In this document: in pieces, positions 1 through 8,576 of the stretch
Position numbering within the stretch: position 1 is the first letter of the stretch
How the letters are laid out: every line of letters begins with the position of its first letter
Assembly: GCA_037045355.1 (NCBI GenBank)
Contig: JBAOHO010000022.1
Span: 51,228-115,227 of the forward strand
DNA: 64,000 nt
Direction: 5' to 3'
Source: Candidatus Nanopelagicales bacterium
GTDB taxonomy: Bacteria; Actinomycetota; Actinomycetes; S36-B12; GCA-2699445
Notes under the pieces: model-generated
Database searches by the model: none
What the model saw: only the letters and a program-made list of their open reading frames with translations
Told to the model about the DNA's origin: nothing
Program-made: the position numbers and the translations under genes

Positions 1-10
1 GTGTGACCAC

Positions 11-1003
11 ATGGCCCTTGGAGTAGACACGCCGTCGGCTGTGGCCGCACCTTCTGGCCTCGGTTCACCCCGCTGGCGACGCCGCGCTCAATCTGGCCGA
101 GATACCTTGTCCGAAGCGATCGCGTACTACTCGTTTTCTTCTGCCTGGGCCATTCTGAAGAGAACGCCGGAGAAGCAGGCGAGGAAGATATTCTCGCTTG
201 CCGCCGACAGAAGCTGGAAGAGAAACACTCCGGGCGTGCAGCAATACCGCAAGAATCTGGAGCGAGTGCTGCCGGACGGCACTTCGAAACAAGCGCTGGA
301 GAAGATAACCCGCGATGGCGTGCAGTCATATGCCCGTTATTGGTGCGAGATGTTCCAGATGCCGACCTGGTCCGACGAACGCGTCCTCAGCATAGTCGTC
401 AAAGACCTCGACATCGTCACCCGGGAACTGCAGCGTCCCCCTGCGCCGGTCTGCGTGGGCCCGCATTCGGGCAACTATGACCAAGCCGCGGCATATGTGT
501 CACTGCACTACGGTGCCATGTGCACCGTGGTCGAAAGGCTCAAGCCCTACAAGCTCTACGATCGCTTCACCAAAGAACGCGAGAAATACAACATGGAGGT
601 CATCCCCTCCGGAGCTCCTGACGCGTTGGACACCCTTATCACGAGGGCAAAGGCAGGGACTCTCGTCGCGTTCACGGGGGAGCGGGACTTGTCCAAGAGG
701 GGCATCGAGGTGGAGTTCTTCGGCGAGAAGACTCGAATACCTGCCGGACCAGCCCTCATCGCCTACGAGGCCAAGTCCAAGATCATTCCGGCTTCTTTCT
801 ACTACAACGAGGATTCGAAGGCCGCCTGTGACGTGTTCGATCCCATTGACATCGACTTCAGCCTGGATAAGACCGCCGCAGTACAGAAGGCGACCCAAGA
901 ATGGGCCAACCAGATCAGCGTTGGTATTGCCGAGAACCCACAGGACTGGCACATGTTCCAGCCACTGTGGCTGAAGGATCTCAAGCCCCGCCCGCGCCGC
1001 TAG
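11..1003 (+). CDS. LPLAT-family acyltransferase, PIM/lipid A acyltransferase-like
   Basis: A 330-residue protein of the lysophospholipid/lauroyl acyltransferase family (LpxL/HtrB and mycobacterial PatA relatives). In actinobacteria these enzymes transfer a fatty acyl chain to phosphatidylinositol mannosides at the inner face of the membrane. The catalytic HX4D box is visible as HSGNYD at about residues 152-157. The second family block, GERD, is at 223-226 and is followed by a TRIPAGPA segment. The first 30 residues are Arg-rich and lie before a hydrophobic stretch (AIAYYSFSSAWAIL) that probably sits on the membrane. The ATG at 11 is the first start available in the window, so an upstream partner gene cannot be seen. 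The family is clear. The exact acceptor is an inference, because the usual neighbours pgsA and pimA are not visible. Confidence 0.8.
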   Translation: MALGVDTPSAVAAPSGLGSPRWRRRAQSGRDTLSEAIAYYSFSSAWAILKRTPEKQARKIFSLAADRSWKRNTPGVQQYRKNLERVLPDGTSKQALEKITRDGVQSYARYWCEMFQMPTWSDERVLSIVVKDLDIVTRELQRPPAPVCVGPHSGNYDQAAAYVSLHYGAMCTVVERLKPYKLYDRFTKEREKYNMEVIPSGAPDALDTLITRAKAGTLVAFTGERDLSKRGIEVEFFGEKTRIPAGPALIAYEAKSKIIPASFYYNEDSKAACDVFDPIDIDFSLDKTAAVQKATQEWANQISVGIAENPQDWHMFQPLWLKDLKPRPRR

Positions 1004-1012
1004 AAGCAGGGA

Positions 1013-2047
1013 TCAAGCGCCTACCTCGGCGCGGATGGCTGTCGCGAACTGGTCGATGTCCTGTTCGGTGGTGTCCCACGAACACATCCATCGAACCTCG
1101 CCCGTGGCGGGATCCCAGGTGTAGAAGCGGAAGCGTTGCTGAAGCCTTTCGGTGACATCCGCGGGCAGGACGGCGAACACCGAGTTCGCGCGTGGTTCGC
1201 GGGTGACGCTCACTCCGGGGATATCGGCGACGGCCCGGTACAGACGCTGGGCCATGGCATTCGAATGGCGGGCGTTGCGCAGCCACAGGTCATCGGTCAG
1301 CAGGGCCACCAACTGGGCGCTGATGAACCGCATCTTGCTGGCCAACTGCATCGCCGACTTGCGCAGGAACGGGACGCCGGGGACGTCCTCGGGATCGAGC
1401 ACGACGATCGCCTCCGCGCCCATGGCGCCGTTCTTCGTGCCCCCGAACGACACGGCGTCGACTCCGATATCCGTGGTGAAGGCCCGGAACGGCACGTCGA
1501 GCGCGGCAGCGGCGTTGGCGATACGAGCCCCATCGAGATGCACCCGCATGCCGAGGGACCGGGCGTGCGCCACCAGCACGGTCAGCTCGGAGAGCGAGTA
1601 CAGCGTGCCCAACTCCGTCGACTGCGTGACGCTCAGCACGGTGGGTTGGGCGCGATGCACATCGCCGTAGCCCCACGCCTGGGTGTCCAACAGGTCGGGC
1701 GTGAGTTTGCCGTCCTCGGTCGGGATCTGCCACAACTTCAGTCCGGCGACCTTCTCCGGAGCTCCGCCTTCGTCGACGTTGACATGCGCCGACTGGGCGC
1801 AGACGACCGCCTCCCACGGTCGCGCCATGGCCTGCAAGGCAACGACGTTCGCACCGGTGCCGTTGAAGACGGGGAAGACCTCCGCGGTGTCACCGAAGTG
1901 CGCCTTCATCAGTGAGCCGAGTTGGGCGGTGGTCTCGTCGTCGCCGTACGCGGGCTGGTGACCGACGTTGACGTGCTCCAGGGCGGCCATGACATCGGGA
2001 TGAACGCCGGCGTAGTTGTCGCTGGCGAAGCCACGTTCGGCCGTCAT
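1013..2047 (-). CDS. Low-specificity L-threonine aldolase (PLP beta-eliminating lyase family)
   Basis: A 344-residue fold-type I PLP enzyme that cleaves L-threonine or L-allo-threonine to glycine and acetaldehyde. The motif SFGGTKNG places the Schiff-base lysine at about residue 205, and HLDGARI at 170-176 supplies the PLP-binding aspartate. The N-terminal FASDNYAGVHP matches the usual start of the family, and the length is normal. Its start codon overlaps the stop of the upstream dehydrogenase gene by 4 nt (ATGA), so it is the third gene of a leftward operon with DUF6421 and the SDR. That company suggests that its real substrate may be a specific beta-hydroxy amino acid rather than threonine, which is inference. 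Confidence 0.85.
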   Translation of the reverse strand: MTAERGFASDNYAGVHPDVMAALEHVNVGHQPAYGDDETTAQLGSLMKAHFGDTAEVFPVFNGTGANVVALQAMARPWEAVVCAQSAHVNVDEGGAPEKVAGLKLWQIPTEDGKLTPDLLDTQAWGYGDVHRAQPTVLSVTQSTELGTLYSLSELTVLVAHARSLGMRVHLDGARIANAAAALDVPFRAFTTDIGVDAVSFGGTKNGAMGAEAIVVLDPEDVPGVPFLRKSAMQLASKMRFISAQLVALLTDDLWLRNARHSNAMAQRLYRAVADIPGVSVTREPRANSVFAVLPADVTERLQQRFRFYTWDPATGEVRWMCSWDTTEQDIDQFATAIRAEVGA

Positions 2048-2739
2048 GCGGTGAGGTCCAGGTAGGTGTCGCTGCCCCGCGAGTCATCGTGGAGCAGGCC
2101 CGCGATGGCAGTCGCGAGCGCTGTGGTGTCGGTGTAGCCCTTGAAGGCACGGTCGGGGTTGGCGTCACGCGTGGCCTGATCCACCAGGGCCATGACGGCG
2201 ACGATGAACGCGCGTGCGTCGGTCCCGTCGAACGTCGCACCCAGTGAGCGCACCCACGACTCGGCCGCGGACTTGGTGCTCGCGTAGGCAGCGTTCGTCG
2301 CCGACGGCTTGCGCACAGCAGTGCTGGTGACCATCACGTACCGGCCGTGAGGCGCAGTTGCCAGGGTTTCCCGGAATGCCACGGACGTGGTCTGGACTGT
2401 CCCTACGATGCCTGGGAACAGTTCGTTCCACTGCTCGATCGACTGGGCGTCGACGGTGTCGGCGCCGCGCCAGCCACCCACCAGGTGGATCACTGCGTCC
2501 ACTCGCCCATGACGTTCGAGCAGATCGTCGCGGAACGCTGCGACGGCGGACAGGTCGGTCAGGTCGACGACCAGCGCCTCAGCTGAACCACCGGCGGCTG
2601 TGATGGGGTCGACCGCTGCTTGGGCCAGGTCCAGCGCGCGATCCACCACGACGACGTGGGCTCGCTGGGCCAGCGACAAGGCGACGGCTCGGCCACCCAT
2701 TCCGGCGCCGAGCACGACTGCGACGGGACGGTCGTTCAT
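2044..2739 (-). CDS. Short-chain dehydrogenase/reductase (SDR), NAD(P)-dependent
   Basis: A 231-residue Rossmann-fold oxidoreductase. The glycine-rich cofactor loop GAGMGG is at about residues 11-16. The catalytic triad can be read as Ser139 (in MVTSTAV), Tyr152 and Lys156 (YASTK). The open frame extends much further upstream, but the ATG at 2739 is chosen because it overlaps the DUF6421 stop by 4 nt (ATGA) and places the cofactor loop at the usual distance from the N-terminus. It ends 4 nt into the threonine aldolase gene. The substrate is unknown. The tight coupling to both neighbours implies that all three act on one compound or pathway. Confidence 0.8.
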   Translation of the reverse strand: MNDRPVAVVLGAGMGGRAVALSLAQRAHVVVVDRALDLAQAAVDPITAAGGSAEALVVDLTDLSAVAAFRDDLLERHGRVDAVIHLVGGWRGADTVDAQSIEQWNELFPGIVGTVQTTSVAFRETLATAPHGRYVMVTSTAVRKPSATNAAYASTKSAAESWVRSLGATFDGTDARAFIVAVMALVDQATRDANPDRAFKGYTDTTALATAIAGLLHDDSRGSDTYLDLTA

Positions 2740-4823
2740 GCCGCCACCCCTGTCATGCCCTTGGTCGACTCGATCGTGTCGACGATCTTCTTGCGCAGCG
2801 CTTCGTAGAAGACGTTGAGGGGGAACTCGTCGGGGAGCACGGCATCGACGGCCGCCTTGGTCTCGGCGGGGATCGCGGAACCGCCCTGCGCCCACACGGA
2901 TGAGGGATGCGGCGGGACGAGTCCGGCGACGAACGTGTGCGCGGCGAGCCAGTGACCCATCCGGCTGCGGTCGATGCCCTCGCGGTACAAGGCGTTCACT
3001 TCTTCGCACAAGGCGACGACGCAGTCCTGGACCTCATTCCAGTCGATGAACAACGTGTTGTCGGTCCAGTTCAGGACGCCGTGTTTGTGCAGCCAGGCGA
3101 ACAGGATCTGACCACCGAGGCCGTCGTAGTTGCGGACCCGCTCGCCGGTGGTGGGGAAGCGGAACAGGCGGTCGAACAAGATGGCGTAGCGAACGTGGGG
3201 CGCCAGCGTCACGCCCTTCTGTTCGAGCACAGCGGTCTCGCGGTAAGTGTTCAGATCGCAGCGCAGTTCCTCGAGCGCGTACATCCAATAGGGCATGCGC
3301 TGCTTGATCATGAACGGGTCGAACGGCAGGTCGCCGTGACTGTGGGTGCGGTCGTGGACCAGGTCCCACAGCACGAACGTCTCCTGAGCGAGTTGCTGAT
3401 CGTTGAGCAGCAGCTCGGCGTCCGGCGGCAGGGCCAGACCGAGGATGTCCGCAGACGCGGCCGACACCGTACGGAATCGGGCGGCTTCGCGGTCGCAGAA
3501 GATGCCACCCCACGTGAACTTCGCGGTCTCCCGCGTGGCGACGGTCTCCGGGAACAGCACGGCCGAGTGGGTGTCGTAGCCGGCGGTGAAGGCCACGAAC
3601 TCGATCGGGACGAACGCCGCATTGTCATAGGAGCCCGCCTCGATGTCCGCGATCCACTGCGGCCAGACGGTGCGGCTGATGACCGCCTCGACGTTGCGGT
3701 TCGGGTTGCCGTTCTGCGTGTACATGGGGAACACCGCGAGGTGTTCGATGCCGTTCTCACGCAGTTCTTCGGGATGGAACGTCATCAGCGAGTCGAAGAA
3801 GTCCGGCACTCCGAGGCCTTCGTCCGCCCACCGCCGGAAGTCGACGACGGTGGCGGCCAGGTGCTCGGCCTGGTGGGGGAAGTGGGGTGCCAGTTCCTCG
3901 ATGGCCGACACGATGTCCGCGACCGCGGTCAAAGCGGTGTCACGGTCGGCTTCGGCGACCGAACCATCTTTGGCCTGCAGGGGGCGCAGGGTCTCGACGG
4001 CGGTGGCCAGTCGCTGCCAGGCGTCACTGTCGGCGGAGTCCGTGCGCTGGGCGGGCAATGCGGCGGGCCCGGCGATGGTCCATGTCACGAGGTTGTGCCA
4101 CAACGTCAGGTGGTCGAGGTCGCCGATCGAGTCGTCGCCGAACAGGTCGGAGTCCGTGGCGACGACTACCCGCCCGAGGTCGGCTTCCACGCCGGCGATC
4201 AGGCCGGCCCCCGGGGGAGTCGCGGTGGGACTGGTGACGGCGAACAGCCAGCCACGGTCGTCGGCGTCGGGTTCGAGGAACAGGGTTCCGCCGCGGTACA
4301 CGCATGCGGAGTTGACGCCGGCCCACACGTCCCAGTGGGAGTGGGCGACTGGCTGCGCGAGAACCCAAGTGGGGACGTCGCGGAACCGGTGGCCGGGGTC
4401 CTGCACGGTGGTGTTGTGCATCGTGACTCCGAACCGTGCGGCGATATCGGCGAGGTTGTTGCCGTACTTGGCCTGTTCGGTTTCACCCAGCAGCACCAGA
4501 CCGCCGCCGCCGCGCACATGAGCCTCGATCGCGTCGATCTCGGCGGGGCTGTAGGTCGGGGATCCGATGCCGGTGGTCGCCTCCCAGTCGGCGGTTGAGC
4601 AGTGGGGGAGTACGAGGACGTCCACATCTGCCAGCGCCTCCGCGTCGAGGGGACCGTCGATGTGTGCGGTGGTGACGAGTCCCGCGGCGGTCAGTGATTC
4701 GGCGGCGCGCACATACCCGGCGTCGGCAGGGTTGCCCGGGTTCATCTGGACCGCGATCTCGGGTCGGGTGGACCATGCCTGCTGGTGAGCCTCGTCAATC
4801 AACACCCGTGCGTACGGTCGCAT
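2736..4823 (-). CDS. DUF6421 protein with N-terminal amidotransferase-like domain
   Basis: A 695-residue protein that leads the DUF6421/SDR/threonine aldolase operon. The ATG at 4823 is preferred over one 15 codons upstream because it has an AGGAGG ribosome site directly before it. Residues 1-250 resemble a class I glutamine amidotransferase-like or ThuA/DUF4350-type alpha/beta domain (segments VDVLVLPHC, then HVRGGGGLVLLGE). Residues 265-690 match the actinobacterial DUF6421 family, as I recall it. A histidine-rich motif, HDRTHSHGD, lies at about 490-498, followed by EELRCDL at about 518-524. The HDxxH-then-E spacing looks like a metal site, but this is inference. No signal peptide or membrane segment is seen. 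The function is not known. Confidence 0.7.
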   Translation of the reverse strand: MRPYARVLIDEAHQQAWSTRPEIAVQMNPGNPADAGYVRAAESLTAAGLVTTAHIDGPLDAEALADVDVLVLPHCSTADWEATTGIGSPTYSPAEIDAIEAHVRGGGGLVLLGETEQAKYGNNLADIAARFGVTMHNTTVQDPGHRFRDVPTWVLAQPVAHSHWDVWAGVNSACVYRGGTLFLEPDADDRGWLFAVTSPTATPPGAGLIAGVEADLGRVVVATDSDLFGDDSIGDLDHLTLWHNLVTWTIAGPAALPAQRTDSADSDAWQRLATAVETLRPLQAKDGSVAEADRDTALTAVADIVSAIEELAPHFPHQAEHLAATVVDFRRWADEGLGVPDFFDSLMTFHPEELRENGIEHLAVFPMYTQNGNPNRNVEAVISRTVWPQWIADIEAGSYDNAAFVPIEFVAFTAGYDTHSAVLFPETVATRETAKFTWGGIFCDREAARFRTVSAASADILGLALPPDAELLLNDQQLAQETFVLWDLVHDRTHSHGDLPFDPFMIKQRMPYWMYALEELRCDLNTYRETAVLEQKGVTLAPHVRYAILFDRLFRFPTTGERVRNYDGLGGQILFAWLHKHGVLNWTDNTLFIDWNEVQDCVVALCEEVNALYREGIDRSRMGHWLAAHTFVAGLVPPHPSSVWAQGGSAIPAETKAAVDAVLPDEFPLNVFYEALRKKIVDTIESTKGMTGVAA

Positions 4824-4977
4824 CTCGCCTCCTGAGTGGGTTACTTGCCGAGGGTATCGCCGCGCCATCGCGGTCCCAACCGCTGGCGAAGTCGGAGGCG
4901 ACCGGGTGGTGCGTTCCGACTACTTGCGCGGGTCCGTTCTGGTAGGAACGGGTCGATACCGAACGAAAGGGCAACCG

Positions 4978-6774
4978 ATGGCGGGTCTGTCACGACGGGG
5001 CTTCCTGGCCGCCACTTCCGGGCTCGCGGCGATGTGGGGCATGCCGTTCGGTGAACTGGGTAGCGCACTGGCTGCGCCCGCGACTAGAGGAGACGTCCCC
5101 ACGACGTTGCTGCAGACCATCCGCCAGCGCACGGTGGGAAACAAGCAGTACCGCACGTTGGCCACCGCCGCCGGGGAGCCGTACATCCCCCGCTACGACC
5201 TGTTGGGGCGTGAGGGAAGCCCGGGACGAACGGGGAGTCGGCGCTCCATCGTCTACCTGGGGCACATGACGGACATTCACGTCATCGACGCGCAATCACC
5301 CGCCCGTCTCGAGCCGTTGATGGCCCAAAGCCCCGGCACGTGGCAGGGCGCGATCCGTCCCCAGGACACGATGTCCGTCAACGTTCAGGCGCAGATGATC
5401 GCCGCCATGACGGCCGCCAAGTACAGCCCGCTCACCGGCGCTCCGATGGCCGCGGTGTACAACACCGGCGACAGCGCCGACCAGCACTCGACCCTGGAGC
5501 TGCGCTGGTACATCGACAACATGGACGGCGTCCCGATCACCCCCAACAGCGGTCTCGTCGGTCAGTACGAGGGCCCGCAGGTGTGGGAGGAGGCCATCTA
5601 CGCCTGGCACCCGGAGGATCCCGACAGCGACCAGTTCGGTGCCTATGGGTTCCCTCGAGTCGAGGGCCTGCTCACGGCCGCCGTGTCTCAGAATGTGGCC
5701 TCGCGGGGGCTGCCGATCCCCTGGTACGCGGTGTACGGCAATCACGACACGCTGTACTTCGGCGCCTTCGAGATCGGTGAGGCGTTGCGAGCGCTCGCGG
5801 TCGGGGATCGCAAACCGGCCCTGTATCCGGCGTTGGGTCAGTTGTACTTCGACGGGTTGCGCAGCGAGAGCAACGTTCTGGCCCGGCTGGAACATGTGCT
5901 GACCACGAACTTCGGGCGCCAGGACGGCATCAGGGCCGTGACACCTGACCCGAAGCGCAAGATGTTCGACCAACTGCAGTTCATGGCCGAGCACTTCACC
6001 ACCCAACCGAACCCCGGCCCGATCGGGCACGGGTTCACGCAGGACAACCTCGACACCGGTAAGACCTTCTGGGCTGCCGACATCGGCCCGCACCTGCGAC
6101 TGTTCGGTCTCGACACCTGCAATCAGGTGATGGGCGCCGACGGAGCCGTGCCGCAGTCGCAGTTCGACTGGCTGCGCGACGAACTCGCCGCGGCCCGCGA
6201 TGAGAACAAGATGGCGATCGTCATCAGCCACCACAACAGCAAGACGCTGGAGAACAAGGCTGTCGCGACAGTGGGGGAGTCGGAGCCGCTGATCAACACC
6301 GAACAGTTCATCGACATGCTGCTGGACTATCCCAATGTGATCGCCTGGTCGAACGGTCACACCCACATCAACACGATCGTGGCCCACCCCCGAGCCAACG
6401 GGAAGGGCGGCTTCTGGGAGGTCACAGCGGCCTCCTGCATCGACTACCCCCAGCAGCAGCAACTGCTCGAAGTGGTCGACAACCGCGACGGCACCATCTC
6501 GATCTTCGCCACGACGCTCGACCACATGAGTCCCGCGACCTGGACGCCGGGGGACTTCTCCCAAGAGGGCCTGGCGTCTCTGAGTCGGGAGTTGGCGTCC
6601 AACGACTGGACCGCGAACCCGCTCATGCGTCTCGGCTCGCCATTGGACCGCAACGTCGAACTCCTGCTGCCGGCGCCGTTCGACATGGAGACCATCACCG
6701 ACGCGGCCCTGGAGAAGGAAACCATGGCCCGCAAGGCACGACTGGTGGCCAACGAGCGAGCAGGTGCGGCATGA
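4978..6774 (+). CDS. TIGR03767-family metallophosphoesterase, Tat-exported
   Basis: A 598-residue calcineurin-like phosphoesterase. The start at 4978 is chosen because GAAAGG lies 7 nt upstream and because it begins a Tat leader (LSRRGFLA, then a hydrophobic run ending SALAAP). The metal-binding blocks are all present and in order: TDIHVID, NTGDSAD, YGNHD, SHHNS and SNGHTHIN. This fits the TIGR03767 (PPA1498-type) family of large actinobacterial secreted phosphoesterases, whose substrate is not established. The stop overlaps the next start by 4 nt (ATGA), so it is coupled to a small lipoprotein and then a membrane protein, and all three probably work at the cell surface. Confidence 0.85.
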   Translation: MAGLSRRGFLAATSGLAAMWGMPFGELGSALAAPATRGDVPTTLLQTIRQRTVGNKQYRTLATAAGEPYIPRYDLLGREGSPGRTGSRRSIVYLGHMTDIHVIDAQSPARLEPLMAQSPGTWQGAIRPQDTMSVNVQAQMIAAMTAAKYSPLTGAPMAAVYNTGDSADQHSTLELRWYIDNMDGVPITPNSGLVGQYEGPQVWEEAIYAWHPEDPDSDQFGAYGFPRVEGLLTAAVSQNVASRGLPIPWYAVYGNHDTLYFGAFEIGEALRALAVGDRKPALYPALGQLYFDGLRSESNVLARLEHVLTTNFGRQDGIRAVTPDPKRKMFDQLQFMAEHFTTQPNPGPIGHGFTQDNLDTGKTFWAADIGPHLRLFGLDTCNQVMGADGAVPQSQFDWLRDELAAARDENKMAIVISHHNSKTLENKAVATVGESEPLINTEQFIDMLLDYPNVIAWSNGHTHINTIVAHPRANGKGGFWEVTAASCIDYPQQQQLLEVVDNRDGTISIFATTLDHMSPATWTPGDFSQEGLASLSRELASNDWTANPLMRLGSPLDRNVELLLPAPFDMETITDAALEKETMARKARLVANERAGAA

Positions 6775-7121
6775 ATCGGATACTGATCGGTGCTGGCGTC
6801 GCTGCGCTGGCGTTTCTGCCGGGGTGCTCGAACCTGGGCACCCAGATCGCGACTCTGCAGCCAGTCGCCGGTGACGCGATCACCGGGCTGAACATCGCTG
6901 CCAACGACGTGTTGCTGCGTGAGAAGGTCGACATCCTGGTCGCCCCGGTGTGCACCTATGAGCCGGAGACCTACACCTGCACCGGGACCACGGTGAAGGG
7001 CGACGAGATTCTCGTGACCGCGCAAGGTGCGAAACCGACGACGTTCACCGTTTCGGTGGGTGGGGCGTCCATCTACGACGGACCCGTTGACGCTGTGATC
7101 AAGAGAGCGGGACAGCGATGA
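6771..7121 (+). CDS. Small predicted lipoprotein
   Basis: A 116-residue protein with a short signal peptide ending in LPGC at Cys19 or nearby, which is a slightly unusual lipobox because proline occupies the -2 position. The mature part is small, beta-rich and contains two further cysteines in PVCTYEPETYTCTG that could form a disulfide. No family is recognised. It overlaps the phosphoesterase stop and the downstream membrane protein start by 4 nt each, so it is translated together with both. A role as an accessory or anchoring subunit of the phosphoesterase is inference. Confidence 0.6.
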   Translation: MNRILIGAGVAALAFLPGCSNLGTQIATLQPVAGDAITGLNIAANDVLLREKVDILVAPVCTYEPETYTCTGTTVKGDEILVTAQGAKPTTFTVSVGGASIYDGPVDAVIKRAGQR

Positions 7122-7828
7122 GCACCACTGATGCGACCGAAACCCCGGTGACCCCCGCCGAGCCTCAACAGCCCAGGCACTACGGGTTCTCGGTGCTGCT
7201 GTCGGGATTCGCGCGAATGTGGCGGGCATGGCTGCCGGCGATCATCGTCATCGTGGCCAATGCCGTGGCTCAAGCGCTGTTCGTGATGACGAATCCGCAG
7301 GTGTCCTGGGAGCCGACGTTCATCCTGCTGCTGATCGGATCGATCCTGGTGTTCCTGGTCACCGGAGCAGTGCTGACGGCGGGCGCGTTCGAGTCGGTGA
7401 CCCAACGCGTGCCGGTCGGGTTGGCGTTCAGCCGGGCCAATCGGCACTTCTGGCTCTACAGCATCTGGGTGATCCTGCAGACCGTGGTGGTACTGATCGG
7501 GACGGCCTTCTACCGCTGGCCCGGGGTTCTGCTCGCCTGGTTGACCGTGTTCATCCCGATCGCGGCGATCGACGGGCAGCGCAACGCCCTGGGGGCGAAC
7601 TTCCGAGCCATTTGGTCGCACCCCTTCCGCTGGATCATCACGGGCATCATCATCGCCGTGTTCCTGGTCTTCGGGTTCTTGTTCGGCGCCTTGAACGGCT
7701 TCTTCATCGGTGGTGTCGTGGGGTCTTTCGTCGCGACGTTGGTGGCGGGATTCTTCGCCTGGTGGTGGCTGACCGCCTGGGCCTGCCTCTACCGCAGCCG
7801 ACGCGGCGCCCCTGCCGATCAGGCGTGA
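7118..7828 (+). CDS. Integral membrane protein of unknown function
   Basis: A 236-residue protein with about five to six hydrophobic segments: WLPAIIVIVANAVAQALFVM near residue 35, FILLLIGSILVFLVTGAVL, a segment near SIWVILQTVVVLIG, WPGVLLAWLTVFIPI, WIITGIIIAVFLVFGFLFGAL and a C-terminal glycine-rich pair. A charged loop (QRNALGANFRAIWSHPFR) lies before the last helices. This layout resembles uncharacterised actinobacterial multi-pass proteins, but no family is recognised. It is the last gene of the phosphoesterase-lipoprotein-membrane protein unit, with a 4-nt overlap upstream and the pilA control region downstream. Confidence 0.6.
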   Translation: MSTTDATETPVTPAEPQQPRHYGFSVLLSGFARMWRAWLPAIIVIVANAVAQALFVMTNPQVSWEPTFILLLIGSILVFLVTGAVLTAGAFESVTQRVPVGLAFSRANRHFWLYSIWVILQTVVVLIGTAFYRWPGVLLAWLTVFIPIAAIDGQRNALGANFRAIWSHPFRWIITGIIIAVFLVFGFLFGALNGFFIGGVVGSFVATLVAGFFAWWWLTAWACLYRSRRGAPADQA

Positions 7829-8028
7829 ATCCGGCTCCCTCGTAGTCCTATCGGATAGGGACAGTTAGTCCCATTTCGGACCTTCACTGTGAGGTGACAC
7901 TCTGTGACGTCCTGATTACGGACAGTTTCTCGCTCAGGTTACAGAAACCCCCTCGGGTACCCGATGGTGATTGTGTCATTGCCCTTATTCATTCATGGGG
8001 CACTTGGTAACAAGTGAAAGGAACGATC
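7829..8028 (+). promoter_or_regulatory. pilA upstream region with two dyads
   Basis: This is a 200-nt AT-richer gap between the membrane protein gene and pilA that must contain the pilin promoter. An imperfect palindrome, GTCCTATCGGATAGGGAC, lies at 7845-7862 and may help terminate the upstream operon or bind a regulator. A perfect dyad, CACTTG-GTAA-CAAGTG, lies at 8001-8016 directly before the ribosome site AAAGGA (8017-8022). It could fold in the mRNA and affect pilA translation. No convincing -35/-10 pair was chosen. Confidence 0.3.
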
Positions 8029-8439
8029 ATGTTTGATCGTCTGAGCAAGAGAAGGGGAGACGCGGGCTTCACGCTCATCGAGCTCCTCGTAGTCATGATC
8101 ATCATTGGAATCCTCGCAGCGATCGGTATCCCGATCTTCCTGAGCCAGCGGGCCAAGGCTCGTGACACTGCCACCCAGGCCGACGTGTCAACGGTTGGCA
8201 AGGAAATCGCGACCTACTACGTTGACAACGTGGGCGCGCCACCCGTTGTGACGGTGGCGGCAGGCGAACTGCGCTTGGATGGCGTCAAGGTCGGCAACGC
8301 TTCAGACGGTACGGCGTTTGGCAACCAAACTGGTCTTACCTCGACGACTTGGTGCGTCTCGTTGACGAACCCCGAAGGCGATACTCCCACATACCGCTAC
8401 TCTTCGGCGGGTGGCTTGGAGGCTGGAGCTTGCGCCTAA
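8029..8439 (+). CDS. pilA: Type IV pilin, major subunit
   Basis: A 136-residue prepilin. The start at 8029 has AAAGGA 6 nt upstream, which is preferred to an in-frame GTG at 8014. The 13-residue basic leader ends in Gly, and the mature protein begins FTLIELLVVMII, with the conserved Glu5 and the long hydrophobic N-terminal helix (prepilin peptidase site G|F). The globular domain is short and has two cysteines (TTWCVS and a C-terminal GACA) that can form the usual disulfide loop. A strong hairpin follows the gene, so it can be transcribed alone at a high level, as expected for the main pilus subunit. The minor pilins and assembly genes follow. Confidence 0.9.
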   Translation: MFDRLSKRRGDAGFTLIELLVVMIIIGILAAIGIPIFLSQRAKARDTATQADVSTVGKEIATYYVDNVGAPPVVTVAAGELRLDGVKVGNASDGTAFGNQTGLTSTTWCVSLTNPEGDTPTYRYSSAGGLEAGACA

Positions 8440-8451
8440 GTTAGCAAGTGG

Positions 8452-8497
8452 TGCAACTGGGGTGGAAGGTCTAGTGAGGCCTTCCACCCCAGTTGCA
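8452..8497 (+). terminator. Strong hairpin downstream of pilA
   Basis: Perfect 18-bp arms at 8452-8469 and 8480-8497 (TGCAACTGGGGTGGAAGG and its complement) are extended by one GU and one CG pair around a 6-nt loop, TAGTGA. The following T-rich tract is weak. Its position 12 nt after the pilA stop suggests an intrinsic terminator or an attenuator that keeps pilA transcript levels above those of the minor pilin genes. Confidence 0.75.
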
Positions 8498-8576
8498 TTC
8501 GGTCTGAGGATCGCGTCATGTTCGCGGTAAAGCAAGGGGGCGACTGTGACGATGCGAAAAGTGGGAGGTGATGATC

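Noticed and set aside
2907..4598. A 563-residue open frame on the plus strand opposite the DUF6421 gene
   Set aside because: It is a low-complexity Val/Gly/Arg-rich shadow of a gene with clear family, ribosome site and operon coupling on the other strand.
5296..6564. A 422-residue open frame on the minus strand opposite the phosphoesterase gene
   Set aside because: The plus-strand gene has intact catalytic motifs and a Tat signal; the minus frame has no recognisable features.
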